From the NCBI GenBank assembly GCA_963682095.1, contig OY821754.1, positions 72,547,011 to 72,611,010 on the forward strand: a stretch of DNA of 64,000 bases, read 5' to 3'. Of this stretch, positions 19,790 to 31,468 are shown one piece after another; position 1 is the first letter of the stretch, and the number at the start of each line of letters is the position of its first letter. This stretch comes from Potentilla sterilis. Taxonomy: Eukaryota > Streptophyta > Magnoliopsida > Rosales > Rosaceae. Below the pieces are notes generated by a model. That model saw only the letters and a list, made by a program, of their open reading frames with translations. It was not told the DNA's origin and made no database searches. A program made the translations under genes and the position numbers.

Positions 19790-22349
19790 TCACCCGGAAA
19801 ACTTGGCAATCAGTAAGCTAACTGCCATGAATGCAACATAGAGTCCAACGAGGCAGAAACCCCAGAACCTGGGCACCCGGAATCTGCACCATGTGATCAC
19901 CAATAAAGAACCCATCAGGCTCAAGAGCAGGAACACAAATGCAATCACGATACCCACATGGAACTGGAGCTCATACGCTTCCGGATAAACATTCGAGGTC
20001 TGAATCACCAACGCTGATCCAAGGCCTACAAGCATGTTGAACATTGGCCCAGCAAAGCACCCTGCCATGGCCATTGCAGGGTGGCCTGCCTTGGCAACTG
20101 CTACATCAGCAACAAGATCCCCCACAGAATTTCCCCAGGCAAGAACCGTAAGCCCAAGAAGTGCTGGTGGCAACTCCAGAAGTGCTCCAAGTGCAGCAAG
20201 GCAGTTCACCAATTCTCCAGCAGTAGTCGATATCCAAAAGACACTCATAACAAATGCTATAAGCAATACTGGAATCTGCTCGGTTTTTGGGGGCTCTTTC
20301 TCTATTATATAATGAAGAACTGCAAGAGATGTGCTTGCCAAGAATACAACAAACCATAGTGGAAGATGGGTGTTGGAAAGGAGAAAAGCTACGGGATGAC
20401 TGAATTCCATGAATGAGTTGCAAGAATATAGAAGTGCTAGAGGACACAAAGCAATATTAGCTGATGTGTAGAATCTACTCCACTCCGTCGGGGCAGCTTG
20501 TGGAATGGTCAGCTTCAGAAGAACCGAGACTGGAACCTCCCATACTTTCGAGACCTATATATGAAATAGTAAGAGGATTAGTAGTGCAATTTCCAGAAGA
20601 AGAAAGGCACTGAATAATGTTCTTTCTCTGTACCAGCTACATAATAGATATTGAATAGAGGCAGCACAAAATCTTATGCTTTATCACAATTCAAGAGAAC
20701 CAGAAGAGATCTCATAATGAAATATGCAAGGTATCCACAAAAGTCACCAGGAAACTCTTCCACTACAAGCTTCTATAACCAGCATCAAAAGTCATGAGAT
20801 TTAACAGTTCCAAATATTGCAACTTTCAAGTATGCTCTCGTAAATGCAAAATAGTCTTTTCTACTTCCCTGCATCAGAATTCATTACATATTTCAATTCA
20901 ACCGTCAACTTTCCCCTCTCCTCACCTTCATGTCCTCCATTTCATATCTCCAAAAACTTCCCTAATTCAGAAGCTTAAACGACCCCTCGCCAAAATTTCT
21001 TTTCTCAACTTTTGCAACAAGGAAAAAGCAGATTTCATGATCGCAATGAGAACCAGATAAAGTACAGCACAGAAACTAAAAAACTTGGCCAACATCTATT
21101 CAGCAATACACATATACTGATAGTACAAACAGTGTCCTGCATCTAATGTCTAAATCCACTCTTGTTTTATTCCAAACTATAAAACACTCATCTTCCGGAT
21201 TGCTCACTTACACTAATTCAGAACTGTGTCACTCTGATGTGTATCTACAACTTTAACGATACTAGAACTCAAAAAGGAAACTAACAATAACAACAAGTAG
21301 CTCAGCTAATCAGTTCTAGAGCATTAGTTATCATCGAAACAAACCTACATTTTCATTCTCAGCCCCATTCAACTAGTTCTAGATTACTAATCACCACCAT
21401 ACCTACACTCACACTAAACTAACTAAACTACTGCATTGCATCAATAACGCACTTCATTCAAAACACACTAATAATTCGTCGAAATCACAACGAAAAGAAC
21501 ACAAATTCAACTCAAACACACCATTTCCAGAGCTCGCGGGACTCCGAAAGCCGGCTTCTTCCCCTCCTCCGATCTCTTCTCAACAACTTGTCCGATCTCG
21601 CAATCGGACTCAACAAAGCTCTTCAGCACCTCACTCTCCACCGCCGCCGCCTCACTCCGGCCACTCCTCTTCCCTCCTCCGCCGCCCAACCCCAGGTCCA
21701 TCCAGAACACAAAGCCGACGAAGAACAAGTAAAACCCGACGAACCCCACCGCCTGCCACAAGTAAATCTCGGCGCTGAGATACACGTAGAACAAGAAAGT
21801 CGCCGAGATCAGGTAAAACATGACGTCACGGACGAATGTGGCGGGGTCGAGAGAGAAGGGAGCGGAGTAGATGGCGACGAAGCCGACGACGAGAGCGGAG
21901 ACGAAGGCGCCGGCGGAGAGGATGGCGGCGAAGGCGGAGTTGTAGGCGCCGCGGCGGAGGGCGGCGGCGGAGGAGAAGACGTCGGGGGAGCCGTTGCCGA
22001 GGGCGAGGAGTGTGACGGCGGCCATGGAGGGGGAGAGGTTGAGGGCGGCGGAGAGTGCGGTGGTGGTGATGGAGAAGTGGTCGGTGGCAGTTTTGATGAG
22101 GAGGTAGAAGAGGAGGATGAGGATGAGGGAGAGGAGAGGGAGAGAGAGGTTAGGGTTTTGAGGGAAGAGGCAGAGGTAGTTGATGAGGCCACCATTGTTG
22201 GTTGAGGAAGAAGAGCAGGTGGTTTGGGTTTGGAGGAGTGACCTGTGAGAAGGGTAGTTTGGGGAATTCAACACTCCATTAAGGAGGAAGAGGAAGAAGA
22301 GGAAGATGGAGAGGAGTGTTGAAGAGAGTAGAAAGGATTTCAAGGCCAT
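19790..22349 (-). CDS. Cation/calcium exchanger, CCX (K+-dependent Na+/Ca2+ exchanger) family
   Basis: Two exons: 22349-21522 (276 codons) and 20554-19790 (254 codons plus stop). They join in phase across a ~970-base intron with GAAATG|GTGTGT donor and ATATATAG acceptor. The 530-residue protein has an N-terminal signal-anchor-like segment, a first helix bundle with the alpha-1 repeat GNGSPDVFSS (residues ~118-127), a Gly/charged cytosolic loop across the splice site, and a second bundle with the alpha-2 repeat GNSVGDLVADVAVA (~417-430). Both repeats carry the ion-binding acidic and polar residues of the CaCA superfamily. It should exchange Ca2+ or other cations for H+, Na+ or K+ at an endomembrane or plasma membrane. 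I took MALKSF as the start; an in-frame ATG 13 codons earlier gives an Arg-rich leader. It most resembles CCX5-type proteins, but the number is uncertain. Confidence 0.9.
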
Positions 22350-22767
22350 GCCATCACCCAAACGATCACTCCTCTCTCTCTCTCTCAAGTCTCAAAAAGC
22401 TTTGAGTTTTGACCAAGTTATTGGGAGAGAGAGCATCACTCTATTTTCCTTTTTTTTTTTTTCTTTTTTAAGCGACTCTATCTTTTTATTTAATTTTATT
22501 TGAAAGAGTTTGTAGGAGAAATAATTTCTAATATTATCTTTTACCGTTTCATATTCATATAAATATTTTTATATAAGTAATTTAATAAATTAAAGGTATT
22601 ACTGACATTAAGGAGTTGACAATTCCATAAAGAGAAGTTACTTAATTAATAGAGATAAGCGATAGAGTCAAAGAAACTTTATCTTGTGCTATGAAGTATA
22701 CAATATACACGTACATACATTTATATGTTTCAAAAAATATATAGAATTCAACTCCTCGCAACTACTG

Positions 22768-23898
22768 CTAATCACTCTCAGGCACCCCTACAAAGAAATT
22801 GCGGCAAAGTTGATCATTAGCGTTGAATTCCATCAGCAATTCTTCCAAGTCAGGAATTGGACCAGGGATATCGTAAAGAACCGAGTTCTTTACGTGATCT
22901 TCATCTTCATTATGATTTGCTGAGTCTGCTGCTTTTACCAATTTTTTTCTCGTGTAGCTTCTTTTCTTCGTAACAAATTTCATATCCTCTATCATCAAAG
23001 CACCACTCCTTCTTTTGTTGCGTTCCTGAAGAGTTTCTTCTCCTGTTGAAGAAGCAGATGAAAGTTTTTTCTCCAATACCTGAACCTCATGTACTTCTGC
23101 AGGTTTTGATCTTCTATCATGTACTGCTAGATTTTCACTGTCAGTAAAAGGCTCAGAAGCTGTGACCTCTTCTCGCCTCTTGTTCTTCCTTTCAAGTATG
23201 AGCTCTTGTTCTCTCTTCCTTTTCGTTCTTTTGTTTTCGAGGTCTTGTGCTGCACTTGCTTCTTGTTCTTCTTTCTGTGTAAATTTCTTTCCTTCTTTTT
23301 CAACTAGTGCGTCTTCTCCTTGTTCTTTCTGCCTCTTTATGTTCTTTTTGGATACGAGTGCTTGAGTTTCTGCTAGTTTTCTCTTTCTTTTATTCTTTTC
23401 CAGGATTTCTGTTGCTTCTTGGTTTTTTTCCTGCCTCCTCTTCTTTTCGTTTTTCAGTATTAGTTGTGCTGCTGTTTCTTGTTCTTTCTGGATCTTCTTC
23501 TTTTCGAGTAAGACTGCTAAGGTTTCTTCGTCCTCTCTCTTTCTTTTATTCTTCTTTATAAGCAACACTGCTAGTCTTTCTTCATCTTCTAGTGAGAATG
23601 CTAGGGTTTCTTCCTGAGCTCTCTTCCTTTTCTTTATCTCACATTCTTTCGCAGTGTCTGCAGCTTCTTCTTGCTCACTCTTGTTATTTCTCTTTTTCTT
23701 CTTCTCTTCATCATGCTGATGTTCTGTTGTCCCTTCGCCTTCTCTCTTTCTTGTCTCCTCTTTTTCATGTTCTTGTTGTCTCTGTCTTTTCTGGCCCTTG
23801 GTGGAATCGACGTTTTTGGTCCTCTTCAGAACTTTGAGAGCAAGCACAAATAGTTTCTGATTGTCTGATGTTTCTCGGGTTGAACTAGAGCTCTCCAT
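22768..23898 (-). CDS. Lys/Glu-rich repetitive protein, unknown function
   Basis: A single 376-codon frame starts MESSSSTRETSDNQKLFVLA. Residues ~60-260 consist of about nine diverged 20-26-residue units of the type KNKRKREDEETLAVLLEKKK, giving a highly charged predicted coiled coil with many nuclear-localisation-like KRKR clusters. The C-terminus is different in character: DIPGPIPDLEELLMEF then FFVGVPESD, a possible short binding motif. I recognise no catalytic domain. The long frame despite strong repetition, a good ATG and a distinct tail argue for a real gene. A nuclear or nucleolar location is only inferred from composition. Confidence 0.6.
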   Translation of the reverse strand: MESSSSTRETSDNQKLFVLALKVLKRTKNVDSTKGQKRQRQQEHEKEETRKREGEGTTEHQHDEEKKKKRNNKSEQEEAADTAKECEIKKRKRAQEETLAFSLEDEERLAVLLIKKNKRKREDEETLAVLLEKKKIQKEQETAAQLILKNEKKRRQEKNQEATEILEKNKRKRKLAETQALVSKKNIKRQKEQGEDALVEKEGKKFTQKEEQEASAAQDLENKRTKRKREQELILERKNKRREEVTASEPFTDSENLAVHDRRSKPAEVHEVQVLEKKLSSASSTGEETLQERNKRRSGALMIEDMKFVTKKRSYTRKKLVKAADSANHNEDEDHVKNSVLYDIPGPIPDLEELLMEFNANDQLCRNFFVGVPESD

Positions 23899-24145
23899 CT
23901 CCAGACGTTTGACAAATTATCTCTGTTTTAGTCAGATTTAAGAGACTAAAGAAACACCTCTTGACTTATAACTACTAGGATTAGGAAAACCAATTTGTAC
24001 TAGGAATATATAAACCGGCAACACTACTGTGTTACTTATGTCTATTGGGATTAGGTTGACCAATCTGCACTAGGAAATATAAACCTCAACATAACTCGAA
24101 GGGTGTTCTCCTTATGAATAATGGAAAGTTGAAAGCTTTCCTTTC

Positions 24146-25471
24146 AACTCATGCTAAAGTCCAAGATGTTATTTCTGGATATCAATGGGCACTTCCTGAA
24201 GCTTTTGTTTCCAATTTTCCACATTTAGCGGAGGAGATTAATCATGTTGCTCTGCCTATCGAGGCTATCGAGGACTCTCTCTATTGGAGGGGCTCTAGCT
24301 CTGGTTCCATTACAGCGAAAGGTGCCTTCTCTTTCTTCTCGGAGCACATCTTACGAAAGGAGTGGGGAACACGTATTTGGCATAAAGCCATTCCTCCGAG
24401 TCGAAGCATAGTAGTTTCGAAAGCCCTTCATGGTCGACTACTGACTGATGATTTGTTACAGAGACGGGGGATTCTCCTTAGCCGCGCGCTGTCATTTTTG
24501 TTGTGTCGCTAGGGAGACTCTCGAGCATGTAATATTGAGCTGCCCCAAAGTCACTGCCTTGTGGAAGTGGGTAATCACTGTTCTCTAAGACTTTCTCTCC
24601 ATGGCCTTCTTTGGAGGACATCTTTTTGGGGCTTCTTCCTTCATCTTTGACTCGATCCATTCGCAAGCTTTGGGTGATGGTAGCTTGTATATTGATTTGG
24701 TGGATTTGGAGTACACGAAACCTGGTTTGCTTTGAGGGTGCTAGCTTTGATTTTAGCATTGCTCAACTACTAGGCTATTTTAAGGAATCAGCCCTCTTGA
24801 TTTTTCCTTCGATCGACTTTACGTCGCTCTATTCCCTTATGTTCTCTTCTTCAGGTCTCGCCTCTATCTTTAACAGCTCCAAGTTTTATTCCAGTTTATT
24901 GGCATCCTCCTCCTCCTCTGGTGTTCTTCGCTTCCTGATTTTGCAAAGAACTCTTTCAAAAATGATATGTGCCGTCTTCCATACTTTCGAGCATCTTGAT
25001 GTGCACTACTGGTGCTTAATTACTGCCGCACCCTTCAAGGTTTGCTTTCTTCACAGTTTGACTGGTGGCTTATGGCTTGTCATTGCTGCATGGTTTGTAT
25101 GGATTGTCATTGCTTCATTTATATGGCATCCATGATAGCTCTCTTAATTGTCTTTATGGGTCGGTCAGTGCTTGCATTATGGCGGACTTACTTGGTCTGT
25201 GGCTGCACGAATCTCATTGTTTCACTCGGTATTGCGGGGAAGTATAACTATAGGCTCCTTCATCATAAGCATGCTTTGAGTTCAGTGCTATAGTTTTTTA
25301 GCTTTTCTTTGGGTTGTTTTATCCGAGTTCTTTCTTGTTCTCAGTTTTGTTTTGTGAGAACGATCTTGGTCTAGTCCCTCTTTCTCTATTGTATTTTTTT
25401 TTTCTCATTCAATGAATTTTCGAGTTAGGAGTAAATTTCCGCAACTCGCTTACCATAAAAAAAAAAAAAAA
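24146..25471 (+). mobile_element. 5'-truncated LINE (non-LTR retrotransposon), dead copy
   Basis: AGCTTTCCTTTC is present at 24134-24145 and again at 25472-25483, directly after a run of A (25457-25472). This is the target duplication and poly(A) tail of a LINE insertion. The insert encodes, with frameshifts, the C-terminal end of a plant LINE polyprotein: WHKAIPPSRSIVVSKALHGR and LLTDDLLQRRG, then in another frame ETLEHVILSCPKVTALWKWV (the zf-RVT zinc-binding region), then RKLWVMVACILIWWIWSTRN. The reverse transcriptase proper is missing through 5' truncation. Several stops show it is inactive. Confidence 0.9.
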
Positions 25472-25760
25472 AGCTTTCCTTTCCTAAATATAAAATTTAC
25501 TAGTACGTGGCGTGCGGGCCAATGAAATCTCAGGGCATTACAGAATTCCCCAACATACCAGTAAATTAGCAAGCTTAAAGACAAGAAGAACCCTGATAAT
25601 TAGCAACAGTACAGTGAATCCAAAAGTAAAGAAAAACTCCCTCTCTTTTTCTTGGTTTTCAACTCTTCCCTGTTTCTAAGTCTGTAATTTTAAATGACCT
25701 TTTATATATCGCCTTGTTAAAGAGGCTAAAGCTACAGTAACAATAAGATACACAGGACAC

Positions 25761-28010
25761 TCATCTATATTCTTGAGGCAAGCGATATCCAGACATGGTT
25801 AGCTTGTCAGCAAACATTTTGCCCGTCTTGGGCATGACATGCCAGTGCAGTGTCAAGTTGAACTCTTTACCTCGGAGATTGCTTCCCTGCACAAGGAACC
25901 AAGATTATGAACAGTCTTTAGTTTACCAGAAACTGCATTGGAAAGCTAAGTAACAAATGCGAGGAATATAAAGAGCTAGTTCATGAATATACGATACCTG
26001 ATCAACAAATCGATATTTGTTTGAAGTATGAATATAAAACTTGGCATGCTCTTTGGAAGGAATGATACCATCCCAGAGAGAGATCTGTAAAATAGCATTA
26101 CATTTTAAGCTAGATTAGAATTTAAAGAAATTAGGATATATTATAATGGTAACAGAGCCTCCAAGAAACTAAATGATAGAGTAGGTATACAAATGGAAGA
26201 AAGATCAGTCAAAAACACATGTGCATCGTATCCATAGCTTACCTGATTCAATGCGTTCTTTGGGGTTTCGTACTCAGCAGCTAGAAAAACAAAAACCTAG
26301 ACAACAAGAAAAAGATTAGCTTCAAATGACACAACTACATGACATAAACTGGCAGCAAGATCAGAACAGAGTTTGCATTGGCCTGATTGTGATATCAACA
26401 CTTCAGTTACACTAGACACTTCAATAACAATGCAGCAAAGCAAAAGATAACAAAGACAGCTTCTTCATAGAAATGAAACTAGTATCTATTACTCTTCAGA
26501 CCATGATTATCACTGATTCGCTCACAAATGTTACCACCTATTACTATTCAAAACATATGCATTTTACAATTACTGTAACAACAAGAGCTAGCTAATATTG
26601 ACTCCCTCATAGTGTTATCTTGAGAACCACTTATGTACCCAGAACTACTTGAAGCACACACATTAAACAATGTAGGTGAAAGAACAGCCATTTTCTTGGC
26701 ACAAATGAAATTAGCTACTTGACTCTTGTTTTTCTAGTCTTGTGCATGATACTTCAAACCATGATTATCACTGACTCCCACATAGTATGTTCTTCACGAC
26801 CCAACTTTGTAACTAATAATTTTTAAACACACATTAAACAGTGTAGGTTACATCGATATCCAGCTAACATACACAGCAAAGCCATTTACCAACCTGCTTC
26901 GTGTTCCATGTAAACAATGACTGCAAGTCTGCTGTTATATTCAGTGTAATGCTGACCTGCATAAAGTGAAAATATTAGTTCATATCAAATTGAGGAAAAC
27001 GAATAATGTCAAATCTCAATCACCTATAAGTCACCAAAGGAAATCTAAAGTTGACGATCCTAAGTGTGCAGATGGGACAACAGTCATGAATTCTTTGTCA
27101 ACCAGCTGTAGAAGCCTTTACTCGAGATCTGGAGTAGTTGTACTGCTCCAAACATCAACTTCTTTTGTAATCTTGACCTCTACCCATTACATCATATATC
27201 CTCTTTCCTATTATCCTGTTGGTAACTAAATCTGAGAGTAATTATGATTCCAGATATGTAACCTAAAAAACTGAAAACGTCCCTAATCTCGAAACAAAAA
27301 ACTACCACCTATCATTAGCCAATTCGTGGATGTCGCTGAGGAGATATATCCATTTCACTACACGGCCGAAGGCCAGTGATCTTAGTACTAAATAGCTTCT
27401 AAGTCGAGAGCCAATGAGCTCACACCCATGTATGGCAAAGGGAGCTTAACATTCACATTCCATATGTTACGTATAGCTCAAGGAAAACAATATATGCAAT
27501 GACATACTACAATTTTACTCCAACACCTCAATATCTATATATAAAACATAGAGATATGATTGCAAATAAAATCCCAACAGACAACTCCCATAGATAATGA
27601 ACCAGTAACTTGACAACTAAACTCAGAAAACAAAAGTAACAACTTGATGAGACTAAACCAATCAAAGTCGAGAACCCAACACTCCAATTGAAATCAAATT
27701 CAAACCCAATTCAAGTTACATGCGACCAAAACAAAAACAAAAAGACACGAAGTTTACCTCGTCGTTCCCACTGGGTTGCTTCTGAAACCAATTGATGTTC
27801 AAAACCTAAACAAAAAAAACAGAATCAGAACCAAAAACCCAACTGGGTATTTCAAAATGACAATCTATGAATCCAAGATCTGACCTGGACTTGGGAAGTG
27901 GGCGATGGGGAGTTGAGATTGTCGGAGAGAGAGGCCATGGCGCACATGAGGGCCAGGATTGTGACGGCGAAGGTGAGCAAAGCATTGGCTCTGTACCCAA
28001 AAGAATGCAT
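25761..28010 (-). CDS. SPCS3: Signal peptidase complex subunit 3 (SPCS3/SPC22-23 type)
   Basis: Six exons on the minus strand: 28010-27885, 27805-27758, 26956-26894, 26296-26243, 26084-25998, 25886-25761. All junctions are phase 0 with GT-AG borders, giving 167 residues, the length I recall for plant SPC3. It starts MHSFGYRANALLTFAVTILA, a type II signal anchor (about residues 10-28), and the rest faces the ER lumen. It continues LNINWFQKQPSGNDEVS, LFTWNTKQVFVFLAAEYETP, SLWDGIIPSKEHAKF and ends GYRLPQEYR. This non-catalytic subunit is needed for signal-peptide cleavage of secretory proteins. Intron 3 contains partly duplicated sequence around CCATGATTATCACTGA. Confidence 0.97.
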
Positions 28011-29342
28011 CTTTCTGTCTCTCTTGTGGCGTTTTGGTCCGCAGATCAACAAAGATGAAAACGTCTGTGAGTAAATATAAAAAAACACATAATAAAGTTC
28101 CAAATCCAATTAGGAAATGAGAAAATTAGCCAAGAGTGTCACACTTTGCTCTATACTCATCACTCATTGGACGATACACGTTTCGCGGGCCCACCACTAT
28201 AGTAACTCTTGAGTAATTCTTTTCTCTCCTCCTTTTTTATTTATGTATTTATTTTTACTAATCGCATCATTCCTATTAACTAAGCAATTCTCATACGGTG
28301 TTTTTAGATGAGAACATTATGAAATCTATGGTAATTTATAATTGATGGATGAGAACATTATGAAATCTATAGTAATTTATAATTGATGGCATCTTGAATT
28401 CCATCAATTTGAAATTCATCAATTGCAAATTCTATTGTTTGGTTATATTTATATGAAATTTGAAATGTGTTATAGATTAAGAAAGTTTTAAAAACATTAA
28501 TAAAATATAAAATATAAAAAGTCTTATTTTAAAAAGATAATTGAACACTGTAAAGAAATTTGTAAATGACACCTATTTTGTGAGGAATTTAAGAGATTAA
28601 TTTAAATAATGAAATTCGTTTTCTTTTCCATAGAAATTTAAAATTTCATATTTGATAATGTCAAACGACTGAATTGATTTTTAAAAATTATGAAATCCTC
28701 ACTTTCAATTAAATTCCTCCTAATTTTCTCTCATCCAAACACACTCTTATGGAACTACCAAACACCTGTTTCCTTTTTTGGCCCCTCCTAATAATTATAG
28801 ACCATAACATAATTAAATAGTAGAAGGATAAAATAGTAACAAAACAGGAAAAACAATATCAGAATAAAAATTTCAATTTTCAAACCACCCACATATATTT
28901 CTCTCTTTCTTCTTTACATATAAATAAGAAAAAATATTTGGACTTACAAGCTTAAACAGAATCGGTCCAATGCTTTGATAGCTTGAGATCAATCTCTACT
29001 TGAACTCAAATGAAAAATGACATTTTTATCAGATCATTGTATAGAAACTAGAAAGTAGAAACCAACTATCAAATGTGTTTTTAGTAATAAATTACATGTT
29101 TTTGGCATTTGGCAATGGATTGTCCACTGTTTTTTTTTTTTTTGAGAATGACGGATAGATTCCAGTGGTAAATGTCATACGACCGAATTATGCCTGGTCA
29201 AGCAGGAGTTGAAACTCTACTACAAACTAAAAGTTCCAAAACAAAAAAAACACTGTAAAAAAAAGTAGACATCAAAACTCTAAAACCAAAAGAAAATGTG
29301 GAAATATAACAATTCAACCCTAATTCTCCACATCCGCCTTGA
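28011..29342. other. Intergenic AT-rich region, no gene seen
   Basis: It holds the SPC3 promoter side (nearest ~150 bases) and then AT-rich DNA. A 15-base T run at about 29131-29146 followed by a GGAGTTGAAACTC box at 29208 was considered as a SINE and not accepted. No coding frame has recognisable features. Confidence 0.5.
28307..28388. repeat. 41-bp tandem duplication
   Basis: GATGAGAACATTATGAAATC begins at 28307 and again at 28348; the two 41-base units differ at one or two positions. Confidence 0.95.
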
Positions 29343-29741
29343 GTTGCTTGGGGCTTAAAGACCCATTGGTGTACCCCTCCACATGTCAAGGTAGTAGACA
29401 GCTTCGAATTAACGTCAACTTGCGTCCAAAACATAATTTATGGACCAAATCAGAAGAAGTACATAATAGGAGAAAGTGAAGATGGGCCCATGTCCAAATC
29501 AATCAAGGACAAAGTCCAGAAAGATACGGGCCTAAAACTCACCACCTCCCCTCCTTCCCCTCGTGTACAACCGGATCGGGTCACGGCGACGACCACCGCC
29601 GATCCCATCATTATGGCGGGCGAGCACGAGATTCCGCCATCAGAGCTGCCGGAAACTCAAGTACCTCGAACGCCGCTGCCTAATCCTCCAAAGCAAGCAC
29701 CGACACCAAACTGGGAGAGACCGCCACCCCTAAACTCCTAA
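29343..29741 (+). other. Open frame, Pro/Thr-rich, unidentified
   Basis: A 132-codon open stretch with its first ATG at 29490 (MSKSIKDKVQKDTGL) ends in a Pro-rich tail (PSELPETQVPRTPLPNPPKQ). Upstream codons (IIYGPNQKKYIIGESEDGP) are open in the same frame. I do not recognise it. Composition resembles linker regions of plant retroelement gag-like proteins, so a relic is more likely than a gene. Confidence 0.25.
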
Positions 29742-30054
29742 AACACCACCAAACGCGCGTCGATTTGTAAACGTCAGCCTTCTCAGCCAACACAACATTG
29801 AGCAAGAAGCACCGTTAAAATCAAATGTTATTGCTATATATGGCTTTTAATAAGAACTTTCTTGATGCATTAGATGATTAGATGATCCGTTTATTAGTAA
29901 TTAAGTGCTATATAACTACTAAATGTAGATAAAATATCAGCTTTGATCTATTATTCTTGTAGTAACATTACAATACAGATTACAACACAAAGCACACAAG
30001 CTCAGGTTTTACAAACTTTATTATTATTCACTCTCACTTTGAGGCTAGCTTCAT

Positions 30055-31398
30055 CTACGGAGTAGTAGGCTGGTTCTGGTTGGCGTTGAAGTTGGCACAT
30101 GTACAGTTGGTCCTCTGTAACAACAAAGAGTTGCTGAACCCAATCCTCGAGCTTACCAGATCGAGTTGCACCAGGTTATCCTCCATCTGGTGTGCCCCAA
30201 TCACGATCGGAGCTCTAGGGTTCATTCCACCGTTCACAATGGCCAAGCACATAACTCCCGGACGTGCCTGAAGCATCGCGTTTTGGCCAGAGATTGTCCA
30301 CATAACCTTACGCTGGTTGTCCAACACAAGCTGAATGTTAGGCACTGCCGGACCCATCTTGGTGTAACTGATATTGTTTGCATTGAAACACAGCCCGAAC
30401 GGCGCCACCGCGGTCACCGGTGGCGCTCCGGGGAGCTGCCTCATGTAGAGCCGAGTGAGAGCTGTGAAGATGTACTGATGCACGATTGTGAAGGGAGTTG
30501 TGGTGCTGAGAGTGGCTTGGTTAGAACGAAGTCTAGGAGGGAGTGGAACGACATTGTTGTTGATTTGGATGGCTTGGACGTTCATAACGTACTCTCCTTG
30601 CTGGCCTATGAATAGTGGGGCGTAGATGAGCTGCCGGGACACATCGGTACCCGGCGGCGTCACGTATGGCCCCTCGCCGAAGAAAATGGCACCGTTTTGT
30701 CCCGCTCCAGAAGCGAGGCAGATGGCGAACTTGGGTGGGATGCCGAAGTGGGAAGCAAGCTGGGAAGGAAGTGAAATTCGAGAGTGGCTCATACCAGCAA
30801 TGCCTTGAACGTTTAGGGGCAGTCCACTTTGCATGAGACTAGAAGGTGCACATGCAAAGAGGAACTGAGGGACTGTGACCATTGGACCTGGCCTGTTGCC
30901 TAGGGCTGATGGTATAGAGAGCACATCCTCTGCGAGCTCGGCAATGGTGCTTTGTTGGGTGACAGGGTTCACAGCCACGACTGCGCATGCATTGACGTGA
31001 CATAAGCCAGGTCTAGCCATGGGGTAGCTGGGGGTTCTGGGAGGGCACGTACGGCACGTGTGGCTGTTGGCTCTAGAGCACTGGGCTGAGCGGCAAACAG
31101 GGGCGTTGAAAGTTGATGACAAGTACCTGGTCTCACAATTGACTGATAAGAACTGGCCGTTTAGGTCTACAACAAAGGGGAGTGCAACTGGAGGGGTTCT
31201 CTTGAAAATCTGGGCTACGTGGAGATTGGTAGCACCATCTTTCTGCACCTTCAGAACAAACCTGGTTGGCCTGGGGGTAGGTGTGGGTGGTCGAGGTCGA
31301 GTTCGTGCTGCGGATGACTGATCATCGTCCGCAGACACAAAAGCGATGAGATGAAGAGATAAAGAGAACAAGAGCAGAAACTGAAGGAAAGAAGACAT
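30055..31398 (-). CDS. Basic 7S globulin / xyloglucanase-inhibitor-like protein (inactive A1 aspartic protease fold)
   Basis: A single exon of 447 codons. An N-terminal signal peptide (MSSFLQFLLLFSLSLHLIAF, cleavage after VSA) sends it to the apoplast. The rest is the TAXi-type pepsin fold: PFVVDLNGQFLSVNC, an array of Cys residues (CRSAQCSRANSHTCRTCPP), VPQFLFACAPSSL, GIAGMSHSRISLPSQLASHF, FIGQQGEYVMNVQAIQIN and GAHQMEDNLVQLDL. Both catalytic sites are lost: the first DTG is DLN and the second DSG is absent around TTPFTIVHQYIFTAL. In this family inactive members inhibit microbial xyloglucanases or xylanases, or bind peptides. I start at 31398 because the in-frame codon at 31434 is TTG and a TATA box lies only ~60 bases upstream. 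Confidence 0.92.
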   Translation of the reverse strand: MSSFLQFLLLFSLSLHLIAFVSADDDQSSAARTRPRPPTPTPRPTRFVLKVQKDGATNLHVAQIFKRTPPVALPFVVDLNGQFLSVNCETRYLSSTFNAPVCRSAQCSRANSHTCRTCPPRTPSYPMARPGLCHVNACAVVAVNPVTQQSTIAELAEDVLSIPSALGNRPGPMVTVPQFLFACAPSSLMQSGLPLNVQGIAGMSHSRISLPSQLASHFGIPPKFAICLASGAGQNGAIFFGEGPYVTPPGTDVSRQLIYAPLFIGQQGEYVMNVQAIQINNNVVPLPPRLRSNQATLSTTTPFTIVHQYIFTALTRLYMRQLPGAPPVTAVAPFGLCFNANNISYTKMGPAVPNIQLVLDNQRKVMWTISGQNAMLQARPGVMCLAIVNGGMNPRAPIVIGAHQMEDNLVQLDLVSSRIGFSNSLLLQRTNCTCANFNANQNQPTTP

Positions 31399-31460
31399 GA
31401 TTCTAGAGAAGATGGTTGCAATGGGACTTGGCAATGGAATAGAGAGCTAGAAGAGGGTGA

Positions 31461-31468
31461 AATTTATA
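31461..31468 (-). promoter_or_regulatory. TATA box for the basic 7S-like gene
   Basis: The minus strand reads CCTCTATAAATTTCACC here, about 63 bases upstream of the chosen ATG. This allows a short 5'UTR of roughly 30-35 bases. Confidence 0.6.

Noticed and set aside
21588..22205. 205-codon plus-strand frame, Glu/Gly-rich
   Set aside because: Antisense shadow of CCX exon 1; the minus strand has clear family motifs.
29125..29222. T run followed by a GGAGTTGAAACTC box, possible second SINE
   Set aside because: No A box and no target duplication could be found.
30055..31434. Basic 7S-like start at 31434
   Set aside because: The codon there is TTG, and the TATA box is too close to leave a leader; the ATG at 31398 begins a proper signal peptide.
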